Assembly: GCF_014274465.1 (NCBI RefSeq)
Contig: NZ_CP060394.1
Span: 6,138,001-6,202,000 of the forward strand
DNA: 64,000 nt
Direction: 5' to 3'
Origin: Alloacidobacterium dinghuense
GTDB taxonomy: Bacteria; Acidobacteriota; Terriglobia; Terriglobales; Acidobacteriaceae
Part shown: one piece after another, positions 1 to 8,443 of the stretch
Position numbering within the stretch: the first letter of the stretch is position 1
How the letters are laid out: each line of letters begins with the position of its first letter
Translations under genes and position numbers: made by a program
Notes under the pieces: generated by a model
What the model was told of the DNA's origin: nothing
What the model saw: the letters and a program-made list of their open reading frames with translations, nothing else
The model's database searches: none

Positions 1-2
1 AT

Positions 3-1145
3 GTTCAGGGACGTTTGTACGTGATCGATCCTGCGAGCGGAAAAGTGGGTCGGTTAGGCGCGGACTTCAAAGGATCGCTCGAAGAGTACACGCTTGGCTC
101 AGATGGAACTGTAATCGCAGAGGGCATGACCGGGACGCAGCAACAGCTCTACAAAATTGAGGAGAGCAAGGCGGAAGCTCTGAGCGGAGTTGCAGGCAGC
201 TACTCAGGAATAGATGCTGCGAAGCAAGGGCACAAGCTGGTGGTGCTGCATTCCACGATCAACGATCCAATGCAGGCCTTTGTCTCCGATAGTCCGGATC
301 AGTTGGAGCAAGCCAAAGCAGTCACGAATTTCAATCCCATCTTCCGGGAACGAGCGCAGCCCGAGTGGACGACCTATAAGTGGAAATCGGATGACGGCAC
401 CGAAGTTGAGGGAGTGTTGATCTATCCGCCGGGAAAGAAGGACGCGAAACATCTGCGCATGTTCACGCTGATCCACGGTGGTCCTGCCGATGCAGACGGC
501 AACCACTTCGGTGCCGACTGGTACGATTGGGCGACCCTGGCAGCGACAAACGGGTGGCTCGTCTTCCGTCCAAATTATCGCGGATCGAGCGGCTACGGCG
601 ATGAATTCATGTTGCAGATCGAGCCGCATCTTGTTTCGGTGCCAGGCAAGGATATTCTTGCGGGCGTGGATGCTCTGGTGAAAGATGGCATCGCCGATCC
701 GAACCATCTGACCATTGGCGGATACAGCTACGGCGGCTACATGACGAACTGGCTGATCACGCAGACGACGCGCTTCAAGGCTGCCGTGACAGGCGCGGGC
801 GCCGTTGAGCATGCGGCGAACTGGGGCAACGACGACGAGACCTACGACGATGCCTGGTATCTCGGCGGCCTTCCGTGGGAGAAGCCGGAGTTATATCAGT
901 CAGAGGCCGCACTTTTTCAATTCGACAAGGTGAAGACCCCAACACACATCGTTGGCGGAAATGCTGATGTGCGTGTCAGCTTTCTTGAAGATATCCTGAT
1001 GGAGCGTGCCTTCCAGCAGATCAATGTGCCGCACACGTTTCTCGCGTTTCCCGGTGAAGGGCATGGATTGGATAAGAATCCCTGGCATGGCTACATTAAA
1101 GTGCGTGAAGAGTTGAAGTGGCTGGATAAATATGTCAATCAATAA
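3..1145 (+). CDS. S9 family prolyl oligopeptidase, C-terminal part (5' truncated by window)
   Basis: The frame is open to the left edge of the window, so only the C-terminal catalytic part of a longer protein is present. An alpha/beta-hydrolase peptidase S9 domain is evident. The nucleophile elbow is GGYSYGG, with the Ser codon at about 727. The acid is in GGNADVRVS (Asp codon about 966) and the His is in GEGHGLD (about 1062). The HGGP oxyanion-type motif precedes them. Residues before it look like the end of the beta-propeller that gates such enzymes. The family cleaves short peptides; acidobacterial members are often secreted, but the N-terminus that would show this lies outside. It overlaps the next gene by 14 bp, so the two are probably cotranscribed. 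The family call is firm; the substrate is unknown. Confidence 0.9.
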   Translation, partial: VQGRLYVIDPASGKVGRLGADFKGSLEEYTLGSDGTVIAEGMTGTQQQLYKIEESKAEALSGVAGSYSGIDAAKQGHKLVVLHSTINDPMQAFVSDSPDQLEQAKAVTNFNPIFRERAQPEWTTYKWKSDDGTEVEGVLIYPPGKKDAKHLRMFTLIHGGPADADGNHFGADWYDWATLAATNGWLVFRPNYRGSSGYGDEFMLQIEPHLVSVPGKDILAGVDALVKDGIADPNHLTIGGYSYGGYMTNWLITQTTRFKAAVTGAGAVEHAANWGNDDETYDDAWYLGGLPWEKPELYQSEAALFQFDKVKTPTHIVGGNADVRVSFLEDILMERAFQQINVPHTFLAFPGEGHGLDKNPWHGYIKVREELKWLDKYVNQ

Positions 1146-2127
1146 TCACTCAAAGACATGGATTGCCTGTTTCGCAGCATGGTTATTTGTTGCGAGTTGC
1201 CTGAGCGCATTCGCACAGCAACAAAAAGTCATCATCGATACCGATATTGGTGACGACATCGACGATGTTTTTGCTGTCGGTTTGGCATTGTCGAGTCCGG
1301 AGCTGAAGATTCTGGGTGTGAGCTCGGCGTGGGGCGATACCGAATTGCGCAGCCAGATGTTGGATCGCCTGCTTTGCGAGACAGGACGCAGTGATATTCC
1401 GGTTACGACTGGAGTGAAGACGCCGCGAAAGTCAATCTTTACGCAAGACGTATGGGCCAAGGCAGGTGTAACGCACGCGCATGGAGACGCCGTCGATTTT
1501 CTGCTCGATCAGGTGAGGAAGAATCCTGGAGAGATTACGCTGATCGCCATTGGCCCGCTCTCGAATATTGGCGCGGAGATCGACCGCGATCCTGAGACAT
1601 TCAAGAAGCTGAAGCGTGTCGTGCTTATGGGAGGATCGATTCGGCGTGGCTACGACGAATTCGGGACGCTCAGTCTAATACCGCGTCCGCCAGACGCGGA
1701 ATACAACATTGCGATGGATCCTGCTGCCGCTCAGAAGCTGGTGTGGTCAGGAGCTCCGATCTACATGATGCCGCTCGATTCTACACAGTTGAAATTCGAT
1801 GAAGTGAAGCGTGCGATGTTGACAACGGTAAGCACGCCGCTCACAGATTCGCTGCAGGTGCTCATCGCAGAATGGCAGCGGGGGACGCATCAGACGACGC
1901 CGACGATGTTTGACGCAGTGGCCGCCGCGTATGCGCTGAAGCCTGAATTGTGTCCTGCCACGCCTCTGCATATTGATGTCGATGACAAGGGTTTTACGCG
2001 TGAGGGCGCGGGACCGGCGAATGTGAACGTTTGCCTCAGCTCTGACTCGGACCAATTCTTTCAATTCTTTATGCCAAGATTGCTGGAACAGAAGCTGAGT
2101 GGAACTTCTTCGTGTATTGCTAAATAG
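1132..2127 (+). CDS. Secreted nucleoside hydrolase (inosine-uridine preferring family)
   Basis: This 331-aa protein starts inside the end of the S9 peptidase gene. It has an N-terminal hydrophobic segment ending near SAFAQQ, consistent with a signal peptide. The mature protein begins almost at once with IIDTDIGDDIDD, the Asp-rich calcium- and ribose-binding motif of nucleoside N-ribohydrolases. Later family landmarks are LIAIGPLSNI, VLMGGS and the EYNIAMDP segment, and a C-terminal Asp region (TMFDAVAAA). Length matches the family (about 310-340 aa). The reaction is hydrolysis of the N-glycosidic bond of nucleosides. Export suggests salvage from extracellular or periplasmic nucleosides. The specific nucleoside cannot be told from sequence. 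Confidence 0.9.
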   Translation: MSINNHSKTWIACFAAWLFVASCLSAFAQQQKVIIDTDIGDDIDDVFAVGLALSSPELKILGVSSAWGDTELRSQMLDRLLCETGRSDIPVTTGVKTPRKSIFTQDVWAKAGVTHAHGDAVDFLLDQVRKNPGEITLIAIGPLSNIGAEIDRDPETFKKLKRVVLMGGSIRRGYDEFGTLSLIPRPPDAEYNIAMDPAAAQKLVWSGAPIYMMPLDSTQLKFDEVKRAMLTTVSTPLTDSLQVLIAEWQRGTHQTTPTMFDAVAAAYALKPELCPATPLHIDVDDKGFTREGAGPANVNVCLSSDSDQFFQFFMPRLLEQKLSGTSSCIAK

Positions 2128-2144
2128 GTTTCGCTCAGCAAGGA

Positions 2145-2594
2145 CTATGCTTCCGCTCCAATCGCAATCACAAAATACTGTGCCGGTTCCTGGCCAATAT
2201 TGCGAACGCCATGCTCTTCGCCGGAATGCACAAAAGCAGCGGAGCCCGGACCGATCGTCGAGCTCTTGCCCGCGATGGTAATTTCGATGGTCCCCTTGGA
2301 AAGCAGGAAAAGTTCTTCGTGCACGTGATGGTGTGGCGGATGCGGCATCGCTCCGGGTGCGAGAACAGTTTCGTGAACCTCAAGATGCGCCCCCGAGTGG
2401 GTGACCCCGTTGAGAATAGGCCGCCCGGTGCTGCCGCCATTTGTGTGTGCCGTCATCTGATCGAACGGCAGAGCAAATGATGGAATGGGCTGGTCGCTCG
2501 TTGCCTGAGCGAGGGAAGTGCTCGAAAGTGAGCCCGAAAGGGAACCAATGATCAAAGGTAGCGCCTGACACAGTCCACGCCGGGATAAATCCAT
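2145..2594 (-). CDS. Exported cupin-domain protein
   Basis: 149 aa. The N-terminus has an Arg pair followed by a hydrophobic stretch (SRRGLCQALPLIIGS), resembling a TAT or Sec signal. A single cupin domain fills the rest. Cupin motif 1 is HPPHHHVHEELF, supplying metal-binding His residues and the Glu, and motif 2 is the GEEHGVRN segment. The combination suggests a small metal-binding dioxygenase, isomerase or ligand-binding protein, but no substrate can be assigned. It is convergent with the upstream nucleoside hydrolase, with 17 bp between stop codons, so it is transcribed separately. Confidence 0.75.
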   Translation of the reverse strand: MDLSRRGLCQALPLIIGSLSGSLSSTSLAQATSDQPIPSFALPFDQMTAHTNGGSTGRPILNGVTHSGAHLEVHETVLAPGAMPHPPHHHVHEELFLLSKGTIEITIAGKSSTIGPGSAAFVHSGEEHGVRNIGQEPAQYFVIAIGAEA

Positions 2595-2723
2595 CCTTCA
2601 TCCTCCAAATATCTCTGTCGACCAACTTAGCACCTTACCAGCGAAATGCTGTAGTGCTGGGCATCGCCGTTTCTCAAAGACACAGGCTTTGAGCGAAGCA
2701 TAGAATATTGCGCAGGCAGGATC

Positions 2724-3272
2724 ATGTATCTGGAAGAGCAGGTCCGAGAGCAAAATGCAGAGGTCGCTTCCGCATTCGCGAACGTTCGCGCCGAATCAGG
2801 TCGCACATTGCTCGAACTGGTGGACGCGGGCCCGGTGCTGCTGGTTTTTCTGCGGCACTTCGGATGTTCGTTCTGCAGGCAGGCTATTGATGATGTCTCA
2901 AAAGTACGCAGTGTCCTGGCAGATCGAGGCATTCGACCGGTCTTTGTGCACATGGGAACCCCGGAGCGAGCCAAACCCTATTTCGACTATTACGATCTGG
3001 CCGACACCGAGCGCATCAGCAATCCCGACGGATCGTTTTATCACAGTCCAGTCTTCGAATTAGGCCGCGTGTCGCTCCTGCGAATTCTCTTCCAACCAGC
3101 AGTCTGGAAAGGCTGGATGCAGAACGCCATGATCAAGCACGGCATTGGCCTGATACGCGAGGACGCATCGCAGATGCCCGGAGTTTTCTTCCTGCGCGAT
3201 CGCAAGATCGTCCGATCATTCCGGCATCGCACCATCGCCGATCGTCCCGACTACCTGCGGCTTGTCGCCTGA
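2724..3272 (+). CDS. Peroxiredoxin-like AhpC/TSA family protein (SelL-related)
   Basis: 182 aa with a thioredoxin-like fold. A CxxC-type redox motif, CSFCRQ, follows the beta-strand LLVFLRHFG. PVFVHMGTP and the late GVFFLRDRKIVRSFRH strand match the AhpC/TSA antioxidant-2 group to which SelL belongs (in SelL itself the motif is UxxU). No signal peptide, so it is likely cytoplasmic. The start ATG at 2724 has a weak CAGGA about eight bases upstream. The expected role is thiol-disulfide exchange or peroxide reduction; the reductant is unknown. It stands alone between a cupin on the other strand and an M24 peptidase 38 bp downstream. Confidence 0.75.
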   Translation: MYLEEQVREQNAEVASAFANVRAESGRTLLELVDAGPVLLVFLRHFGCSFCRQAIDDVSKVRSVLADRGIRPVFVHMGTPERAKPYFDYYDLADTERISNPDGSFYHSPVFELGRVSLLRILFQPAVWKGWMQNAMIKHGIGLIREDASQMPGVFFLRDRKIVRSFRHRTIADRPDYLRLVA

Positions 3273-3310
3273 CGCGGTTTTCTGATTTCCGATAGACTTT
3301 GCTTTCGACC

Positions 3311-4474
3311 ATGAACCTTTTAGAAATTCAATCCGCTCTTCGTGACCTGAAGCTGGACGCATGGCTTTTTTACGATCACCACCACCGCGATCCCATCGGC
3401 GAGCATATTCTCGGGCTCGATCCGCATGCGCATATCACGCGTCGTTGGTACTACGTAATTCCCGCACAGGGCGAGCCGCACAAACTCGTTCATCGCATCG
3501 AGCAGGCGCGCCTGGATTCATTGCCGGGCGGCAAAACGCGGTACTCATCCTGGCAGGAACTGCAAAGCGGGTTGGAGACAATGCTTGCCCCATACCACCG
3601 CATCGCCATGCAATACTCTCCGCGGAACGCCATTATGTATGTCGCCATGGTCGACGCCGGCACGGTAGAGTTGCTCCGGGAAATGGGTAAGACCATCGTC
3701 AGTTCGGCCGATCTGGTGAGCCAGTTTGAGGCTGTGCTTTCCGAGGAGCAAATCGCCAGCCACTACGAAGCGCAACAAGCGCTCGATGAAATTCTGGCCG
3801 AAGGATTTCGCGCGATCGATCGTAGGTTGAAGAGTGGTATCACCGAATACGAAATGATGACCTGGTTCCAGCAGGCCATCGAGCGGGCAGAGATGGTGAC
3901 GGAGAATGGTCCAAATGTTTCCGTCAACGAAAACTCCTCCGATTCGCACTATGAGCCGACTGCTGCGCACTCGCGCAAAATTCAGAGCGGAGACTTTCTT
4001 TTGATCGATATATGGGCACGCAAAAACCGGCCCGGAACCTGCTGGTACGACATTACCTGGACCGGTCTCGTGGGACGCGAACCGTCTGAGCGTGAAAACC
4101 ATGTCTTTCAAACGGTAAAAAATGCGCGGGACGCCGCCATTCGTATCGTGCAGGATGCCTTTGCGCAGAAGAAACCAATCGCCGGATGGCAGGCTGACGA
4201 CGCGGCGCGGGGCGTAATTCGCGAGGCCGGACTTGAGTCGTTTTTCACGCATCGTACCGGACACAATATCGGCACGGAAATTCACGGAGGCGGAGCGCAT
4301 CTGGACAATCTGGAGACGCATGATGAGCGCCGCATTTTGCCATTCACCTGCTTTTCCGTAGAACCGGGCGTCTATCTGCCGGAGTTCGGCATTCGCAGCG
4401 AGATCAACATGATCACCTCGCGCGACAAGGCAGAGGTAACCGGGCGAATCCAGCAGGAACTGGTGCGGATCTAA
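3311..4474 (+). CDS. M24 family metallopeptidase (Xaa-Pro aminopeptidase-like)
   Basis: About 387 aa from ATG 3311 (MNLLEIQSAL). A TTG twelve bases earlier is in frame but less likely. The C-terminal pita-bread domain carries the five metal ligands in family order: Asp in LLIDIWAR, Asp in WYDITWTG, His in HRTGHNIG, Glu in SVEPGVYLPE and Glu in IRSEINMI. The N-terminal creatinase-like domain covers roughly residues 1-150. Such proteins release an N-terminal residue next to proline or act as di/tripeptidases. One atypical point is that the first ligand region is followed by a charged ARKNRPG loop. The fold and chemistry are well supported; substrate is not. Confidence 0.85.
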   Translation: MNLLEIQSALRDLKLDAWLFYDHHHRDPIGEHILGLDPHAHITRRWYYVIPAQGEPHKLVHRIEQARLDSLPGGKTRYSSWQELQSGLETMLAPYHRIAMQYSPRNAIMYVAMVDAGTVELLREMGKTIVSSADLVSQFEAVLSEEQIASHYEAQQALDEILAEGFRAIDRRLKSGITEYEMMTWFQQAIERAEMVTENGPNVSVNENSSDSHYEPTAAHSRKIQSGDFLLIDIWARKNRPGTCWYDITWTGLVGREPSERENHVFQTVKNARDAAIRIVQDAFAQKKPIAGWQADDAARGVIREAGLESFFTHRTGHNIGTEIHGGGAHLDNLETHDERRILPFTCFSVEPGVYLPEFGIRSEINMITSRDKAEVTGRIQQELVRI

Positions 4475-4542
4475 AGCGATCGTTGCAGCGTGCTCGTGAA
4501 CTGCATCCAAAAGATAAGACTCAAGTGCGGTCCAATTCTTAC

Positions 4543-4695
4543 ATGATCTGGTTTGTGGGCGCGGTGGTCTGGTGGATCGATGCCGCGCTGCACCTTTATG
4601 GTGGGTCACTTAGACATGCTGCGTTGGCGGTCGCGATCTCACTGCTCTTTCTTTTGGCCGGTATCGTTTTTCGCAGACAAGCTCTGCGCAAGTAG
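4543..4695 (+). CDS. Small two-helix membrane protein
   Basis: From ATG 4543 this encodes 50 aa; a longer frame from TTG 4483 is also open. The peptide has two hydrophobic helices (MIWFVGAVVWWIDAALHLY and AALAVAISLLFLLAGIVF) and ends in a basic tail, RRQALRK, typical of a small inner-membrane protein with the C-terminus inside. It follows the M24 gene by under 70 bp on the same strand and abuts the ABM gene convergently. I do not recognise a family. The membrane pattern is the main argument that it is real. Confidence 0.45.
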   Translation: MIWFVGAVVWWIDAALHLYGGSLRHAALAVAISLLFLLAGIVFRRQALRK

Positions 4696-4698
4696 ATT

Positions 4699-5016
4699 TC
4701 AGCTGGACGACTCTTCGGTAACAACAACCTCGTAGATGGCAACCCGCTGATCATAACGGGTCAGTAAACTGCGTCCAGCCTCGGGAATAATGATGTAGCC
4801 AAACTCCTCCCCGGCAGCCGCTCGCACCGATTCGAGCGAGTCAAAATGGGTTACCGCGACGAATTCCACTTCCTGAAACAGGTTGCGACGTAGAAGTTTG
4901 CCGCCCAGAAAGCCGCGAACTTCGCGCAGTTTCGGAAAGACTTCCGTGCGAATGAAAGATTCGTACGCGTCAGCATTTTCCGGCGAGGTGTAGCCCTGCC
5001 ATAGTCGGGTGATCAT
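4699..5016 (-). CDS. Antibiotic-biosynthesis-monooxygenase (ABM) domain protein
   Basis: 105 aa, the usual size for a single dimeric alpha-beta barrel ABM domain. The N-terminal MITRLWQGYTSPENADAYE strand-helix, the central GFLGGKLLRR strand and the late VAVTHFDSLESVRA segment match the family. Members oxidise small substrates or bind heme or flavin; many are uncharacterised. No signal peptide. The ATG at 5016 is preceded (minus strand) by GGAGAAG, a good ribosome-binding site. A perfect 10-bp stem-loop separates it from the aminotransferase gene upstream on the same strand. Confidence 0.75.
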   Translation of the reverse strand: MITRLWQGYTSPENADAYESFIRTEVFPKLREVRGFLGGKLLRRNLFQEVEFVAVTHFDSLESVRAAAGEEFGYIIIPEAGRSLLTRYDQRVAIYEVVVTEESSS

Positions 5017-5072
5017 ACAGACTTCTCCGGCGAGAAGGATGATACAGACAGGTCCCGAATTCAGGGGAGGGC

Positions 5073-5096
5073 GCCAGAGACCTTTCGGTCTCTGGC
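5073..5096. terminator. Perfect stem-loop between aminotransferase and ABM genes
   Basis: GCCAGAGACC at 5073-5082 pairs perfectly with GGTCTCTGGC at 5087-5096 around a 4-base loop (GAAA when read on the minus strand). It sits seven bases past the stop of the minus-strand aminotransferase. There is no long U tract on that strand, so it may be an RNA-stabilising or weak terminator hairpin rather than a classical terminator. Confidence 0.5.
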
Positions 5097-5103
5097 TTTC
5101 ATC

Positions 5104-6498
5104 TTAAACTGCTGAGCTGGCTAGACTGTTCGTTGCCAGCTGCTCTGTCTCTACAAGCGAAATGCACTCTTCCAGAATGTCCAGCGCAATCGCAGCTTCA
5201 TGTTCATTTGCAATCAGCGGTGGTGCAAGACGGATGGATGTTTCGCCGCAGCCGAGAATCAGAAGACCGCGCTCGAAAGCGAGTTCTACGATGCGGTCGC
5301 GCCATGGCCCGGCCACTTCACGCGATGCCTGATCCTTGACAATCTCAATGCCGATCATCAGGCCCCGTCCGCGGACATCGCCAACTATTGAATGCCTTGC
5401 CGGCCAGGCGCGGAGGCGGTTCATCATCTGTTCGCCGAGCACCGCGGCATTGGCGATGCCTTCGCGTTCAAGCACGTCCATCGTCGCGAGCGCTGCGGCG
5501 ATGGAGATCGGATTACCGCCGAAGGTTGAGGCATGGGAGCCGGGCTTCCAGTCCATAATCTCGGCGCGCGTCATGCAGATGCCGAGAGGCATGCCGGAAG
5601 CGATGCCCTTGGCCATGCAGACGATATCGGGCGCTACACCGGAGTGTTCGATGGCCCACCATTTGCCGGTGCGGCCCGCTCCGGACTGTACCTCATCGGC
5701 GACCAGGAGGATGCCGTACTTGTCGCAAATGCGGCGCAGTTCCTGCATGAAGATGTCCGGCGCCACAACATAGCCGCCTTCGCCCTGAATCGGCTCGATG
5801 AAGATCGCTGCGACTTCCTCGGGCGGAAGTGTCGTCTTGAAGAGTTTCTCTTCGATATAGCGCGCGCAACCAAGGGCAAACTTTTCTTCTTCCTGCGGAC
5901 CGCCGCTACAGCCGCGATAGGCGTACGGATAGCGCACGTGCGTAACGCCGGGCATCAACGGAGAGAAACGGCGACGCTGTTGCGGCTTCGACGCGGTGAG
6001 GGAAAGCGCGCCCATCGTGCGTCCGTGGAATGCGCCGAAGAATGCGATCACGTTCTGGCGCTGCGTATGGTAACGGGCGATCTTCAGCGCGCACTCGACA
6101 GCTTCAGCGCCGGAGTTGCCGTAGTAGAAACGGTGTGGTCCAGGCATGGGAGCGACTGCAGATAGCCGCTCAGCCAGCGTTACCAGCGATTCATAATAAA
6201 AATCTGTGCCGGAGATGTGAATCAGCTCGGCAGCCTGTCTCTGGATGGCTGCAACCACTTCCGGGTGACAGTGTCCGGTTGAAGTGACAGCAATCCCCGC
6301 GGCAAAGTCGAGGAACTCATTGCCGTCCACGTCTTCCACGCGCATGCCGCGTCCGCGCTTCGCTACCATCGGGTAGGAACGCGTATAGCTGGGCGAGATG
6401 AGGCGGTCGTCTTCCTCGACGATGTGCTTGGCCTTGGGGCCGGGCAGAGTCCCGTTGAGCTTCGGGCCAAATTTGCTCAGAATCTCAGTCGACTGCAT
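5104..6498 (-). CDS. Class III aminotransferase (acetylornithine / 4-aminobutyrate type)
   Basis: 464 aa, PLP-dependent fold type I. Landmarks are FLDFAAGIAVTSTGHCHPEV near residue 64, the GNSGAEAVECALKIAR phosphate-binding region, FIEPIQGEGGY, the cofactor Asp in LLVADEVQSGAGRTG, and the Schiff-base Lys in CMAKGIASGMPLG. The N-terminal extension of about 35 residues (KLNGTLPGPKAK) is typical of acidobacterial members annotated as acetyl ornithine aminotransferase family. The reaction is transfer of an omega-amino group to 2-oxoglutarate. Whether the donor is acetylornithine, GABA or another omega-amino acid cannot be decided. No arg genes are nearby, so a catabolic role is as likely as arginine synthesis. 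Confidence 0.85.
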   Translation of the reverse strand: MQSTEILSKFGPKLNGTLPGPKAKHIVEEDDRLISPSYTRSYPMVAKRGRGMRVEDVDGNEFLDFAAGIAVTSTGHCHPEVVAAIQRQAAELIHISGTDFYYESLVTLAERLSAVAPMPGPHRFYYGNSGAEAVECALKIARYHTQRQNVIAFFGAFHGRTMGALSLTASKPQQRRRFSPLMPGVTHVRYPYAYRGCSGGPQEEEKFALGCARYIEEKLFKTTLPPEEVAAIFIEPIQGEGGYVVAPDIFMQELRRICDKYGILLVADEVQSGAGRTGKWWAIEHSGVAPDIVCMAKGIASGMPLGICMTRAEIMDWKPGSHASTFGGNPISIAAALATMDVLEREGIANAAVLGEQMMNRLRAWPARHSIVGDVRGRGLMIGIEIVKDQASREVAGPWRDRIVELAFERGLLILGCGETSIRLAPPLIANEHEAAIALDILEECISLVETEQLATNSLASSAV

Positions 6499-7117
6499 GT
6501 TGTTCTCCTTGTAGGGCCTTGGTTTTGGCTTCAGCCTTGTTTCGTTTCCAGAAACGCCGCATTTGTTGGCGGCGATACGGCTGCTAATCGGAGGAGTCTT
6601 TCTTCCGTCGATGACACTGACGCGGCTGGCTGGGTCGTTTGGTCCTTGCCGGGTGCGCGGTCGAGCGTCACGGGCAGCGGCGACTAATCGCTGCCGAAGA
6701 GGCTAGGTCGCGTCCGCGTGGGCAGAACGCAGAGATGTCTGCGGGGAGCAATGGTGCGCGCAAAGGCCTCGCTCCAGCGTCTGGGGCTGGAGGCGGAGCT
6801 TACAACGGCTATGTGCCTGTCAATGCGCATACGGTCCCTGCGTGAGGAGAGGATAGCACGCGGATGTATGGGGCTGGAAGCAGGAAAAGCAGTGTCGATC
6901 CCGAATGTCCTCAGCGGTTTCGCGGGCGCTGCCCCCAATTCCCTATTTGAAAACGACTTGCATATGCCCGAATGCAAGATAATCTTCATCCAGGATTGTC
7001 TCCATCTGGATAATCTGTAGAGCGAATGGAAAAAAGAAAGCATCTGTCACTCAAGGTCGTGGATTCCAGTAGGTTCACGCCCGGGATGGCGAGATACAAG
7101 GAGAGGTAGCTATTTAC
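6499..7117. other. Long divergent intergenic region between aminotransferase and EamA genes
   Basis: 619 bp without a convincing gene. Several open frames exist on both strands but have no recognisable protein pattern. The left part is GC-rich and may be decayed coding sequence. The right part, nearer the EamA gene, is AT-richer and holds the two inverted repeats listed separately. Confidence 0.4.
6957..7011. promoter_or_regulatory. Two inverted repeats upstream of the EamA gene (candidate operator)
   Basis: CTTGCAT (6957-6963) and ATGCAAG (6972-6978) form a dyad with an 8-base spacer. ATCCAG (6988-6993) and CTGGAT (7006-7011) form a second dyad 10 bases further. A TTGAAA hexamer lies just upstream at about 6947. 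TTGCAT/ATGCAA dyads resemble sites of Lrp/AsnC regulators, which often control amino-acid exporters of this type; this link is inference. Confidence 0.35.
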
Positions 7118-8074
7118 ATGACCCGCCGGAGTGCGGCTTCGCTGGCCATTCCCATCGCGTTTGGCTGCGTGTATTTCTTCTGGGGATCGACCTATACCGC
7201 CATCAAGGTCGGGGTTCAGTATCTGCATCCGCTGGTTTTGGGTGGAGTGCGGTTCCTGATTGCCGGAACCCTGATGCTCGCCTTCTGCAGGCTTCGGGGA
7301 ATACACATCTGGCTTCCATGGCGTCAGCTGGGATGGCTCGCGGTCGTCGGTTTGCTTCTGCTTGGCGGCGGAAATATCGGCCTTGTCTTCAGTGAACGCT
7401 ACATTGCGAGCGGTCTGGCGGCGTTGCTGGTGGCCGTGATGCCGCTGTACGTCGCTATTCTCAGCATGTTGCTTCCCCGCGGAGAAAGACTGCAGGCGCG
7501 CGGATGGCTTGGTCTCGCCCTTGGACTTGTAGGATTGATCGCACTCCTGGCGCCGGGGTTACATCAGCAGGGACAAGGGCAAAATGGGCAGGTCTTGGGA
7601 AGCGTGATCGTGCTGAGCGCCGCATTTCTGTGGGCTGTGGGTTCAATCTTGTCGCGCGAATTGAAATTGCCGGTAAACCCAATGGTCGCCGCAGGATGGC
7701 AAATGCTGGCAGCGGGAACTGCCAGCTCGGTTGCCGCGTTCGTAGTGAGTGGCTGGCATCAAGCCCACTGGACCCGCAGCGCAGCCGGAGCAGTCGGATA
7801 CCTGGTGACATTTGGCTCGCTTGTGGGATACACCGCATTCGTCTGGCTGCTCGACCACGTTCCGGTACCCAAGGTCGCAACCTATGCTTACGTCAATCCG
7901 GTGGTCGCCGTAATTCTCGGAGGGATATTCCTGGGTGAGCGGATGGTAAGCACCGAATACGCGGGAATGATTGCGATCGTGATTGCTGTCGCCCTGGTGA
8001 CTTCGTCTCGCATCCGGGTTGAAGACCAAAGTCGAAAACCGGCCGTGGCCGAACGCCAGCCGGTGAAAGCCTAA
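7118..8074 (+). CDS. EamA (DMT superfamily) metabolite exporter
   Basis: 318 aa with ten predicted hydrophobic helices in two EamA repeats. The first begins IAFGCVYFFWGSTYTAIKVG, with the conserved W-G-S/T start, and the second begins at about residue 155 (GSVIVLSAAFLWAVGSILSR). The C-terminus ends in a short charged tail. The ATG has an AAGGAGAGG upstream. Members export amino acids or related metabolites by proton exchange. The divergent aminotransferase and the Lrp-like dyad make an amino-acid substrate plausible, but this is inference. Confidence 0.85.
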   Translation: MTRRSAASLAIPIAFGCVYFFWGSTYTAIKVGVQYLHPLVLGGVRFLIAGTLMLAFCRLRGIHIWLPWRQLGWLAVVGLLLLGGGNIGLVFSERYIASGLAALLVAVMPLYVAILSMLLPRGERLQARGWLGLALGLVGLIALLAPGLHQQGQGQNGQVLGSVIVLSAAFLWAVGSILSRELKLPVNPMVAAGWQMLAAGTASSVAAFVVSGWHQAHWTRSAAGAVGYLVTFGSLVGYTAFVWLLDHVPVPKVATYAYVNPVVAVILGGIFLGERMVSTEYAGMIAIVIAVALVTSSRIRVEDQSRKPAVAERQPVKA

Positions 8075-8131
8075 TAAGAGTCCGCGCAACCTTGATCCAC
8101 CTTCTGCGTTCTTATGAACCAGGGGGTTCTT

Positions 8132-8266
8132 ATGCCGAACACCATAGGCGTGCTCCTTTTATTTGCAGTTGTGTTTGTCGGCGGAATCTTGTGGGCAACA
8201 CGCGGTCACTGCGCTGATGCCGAAGGAATGGGAGACGTAACCGGCCATCCGGGAAAAATGTCGTAG
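8132..8266 (+). CDS. Possible 44-aa single-pass membrane protein
   Basis: An open frame from ATG 8132 has AGGGGG six bases upstream. A second in-frame ATG at 8114 would give 50 aa. The peptide has one hydrophobic helix (IGVLLLFAVVFVGGILW) followed by a polar tail containing HCADAEGMGD. It lies in the 369-bp gap between the EamA gene and the exopolysaccharide operon. The clear ribosome-binding site and helix support it, but no family is recognised. Confidence 0.35.
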   Translation: MPNTIGVLLLFAVVFVGGILWATRGHCADAEGMGDVTGHPGKMS

Positions 8267-8443
8267 CTGAATCTCACTCTAGACGGATCGACCTGGCGTT
8301 GAAAGATCGTTGCGCAATCTCCAACCTGTTCAAAGAGAGATACTTGGGCTTGAGCTGTGCTTGCGGGTAAAATCAAGCCAAGGCTCATCCATGATCCTGG
8401 CGATATAGCTGGCATTGAGGCTCTGATCGCAGAAGCGCAGGGA

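Noticed and set aside
3545-4609. 354-codon minus-strand frame
   Set aside because: Antisense shadow of the M24 peptidase.
6684-7043. 119-codon minus-strand frame in the long intergenic gap
   Set aside because: No protein pattern, no start signal, and it runs over the inverted repeats.
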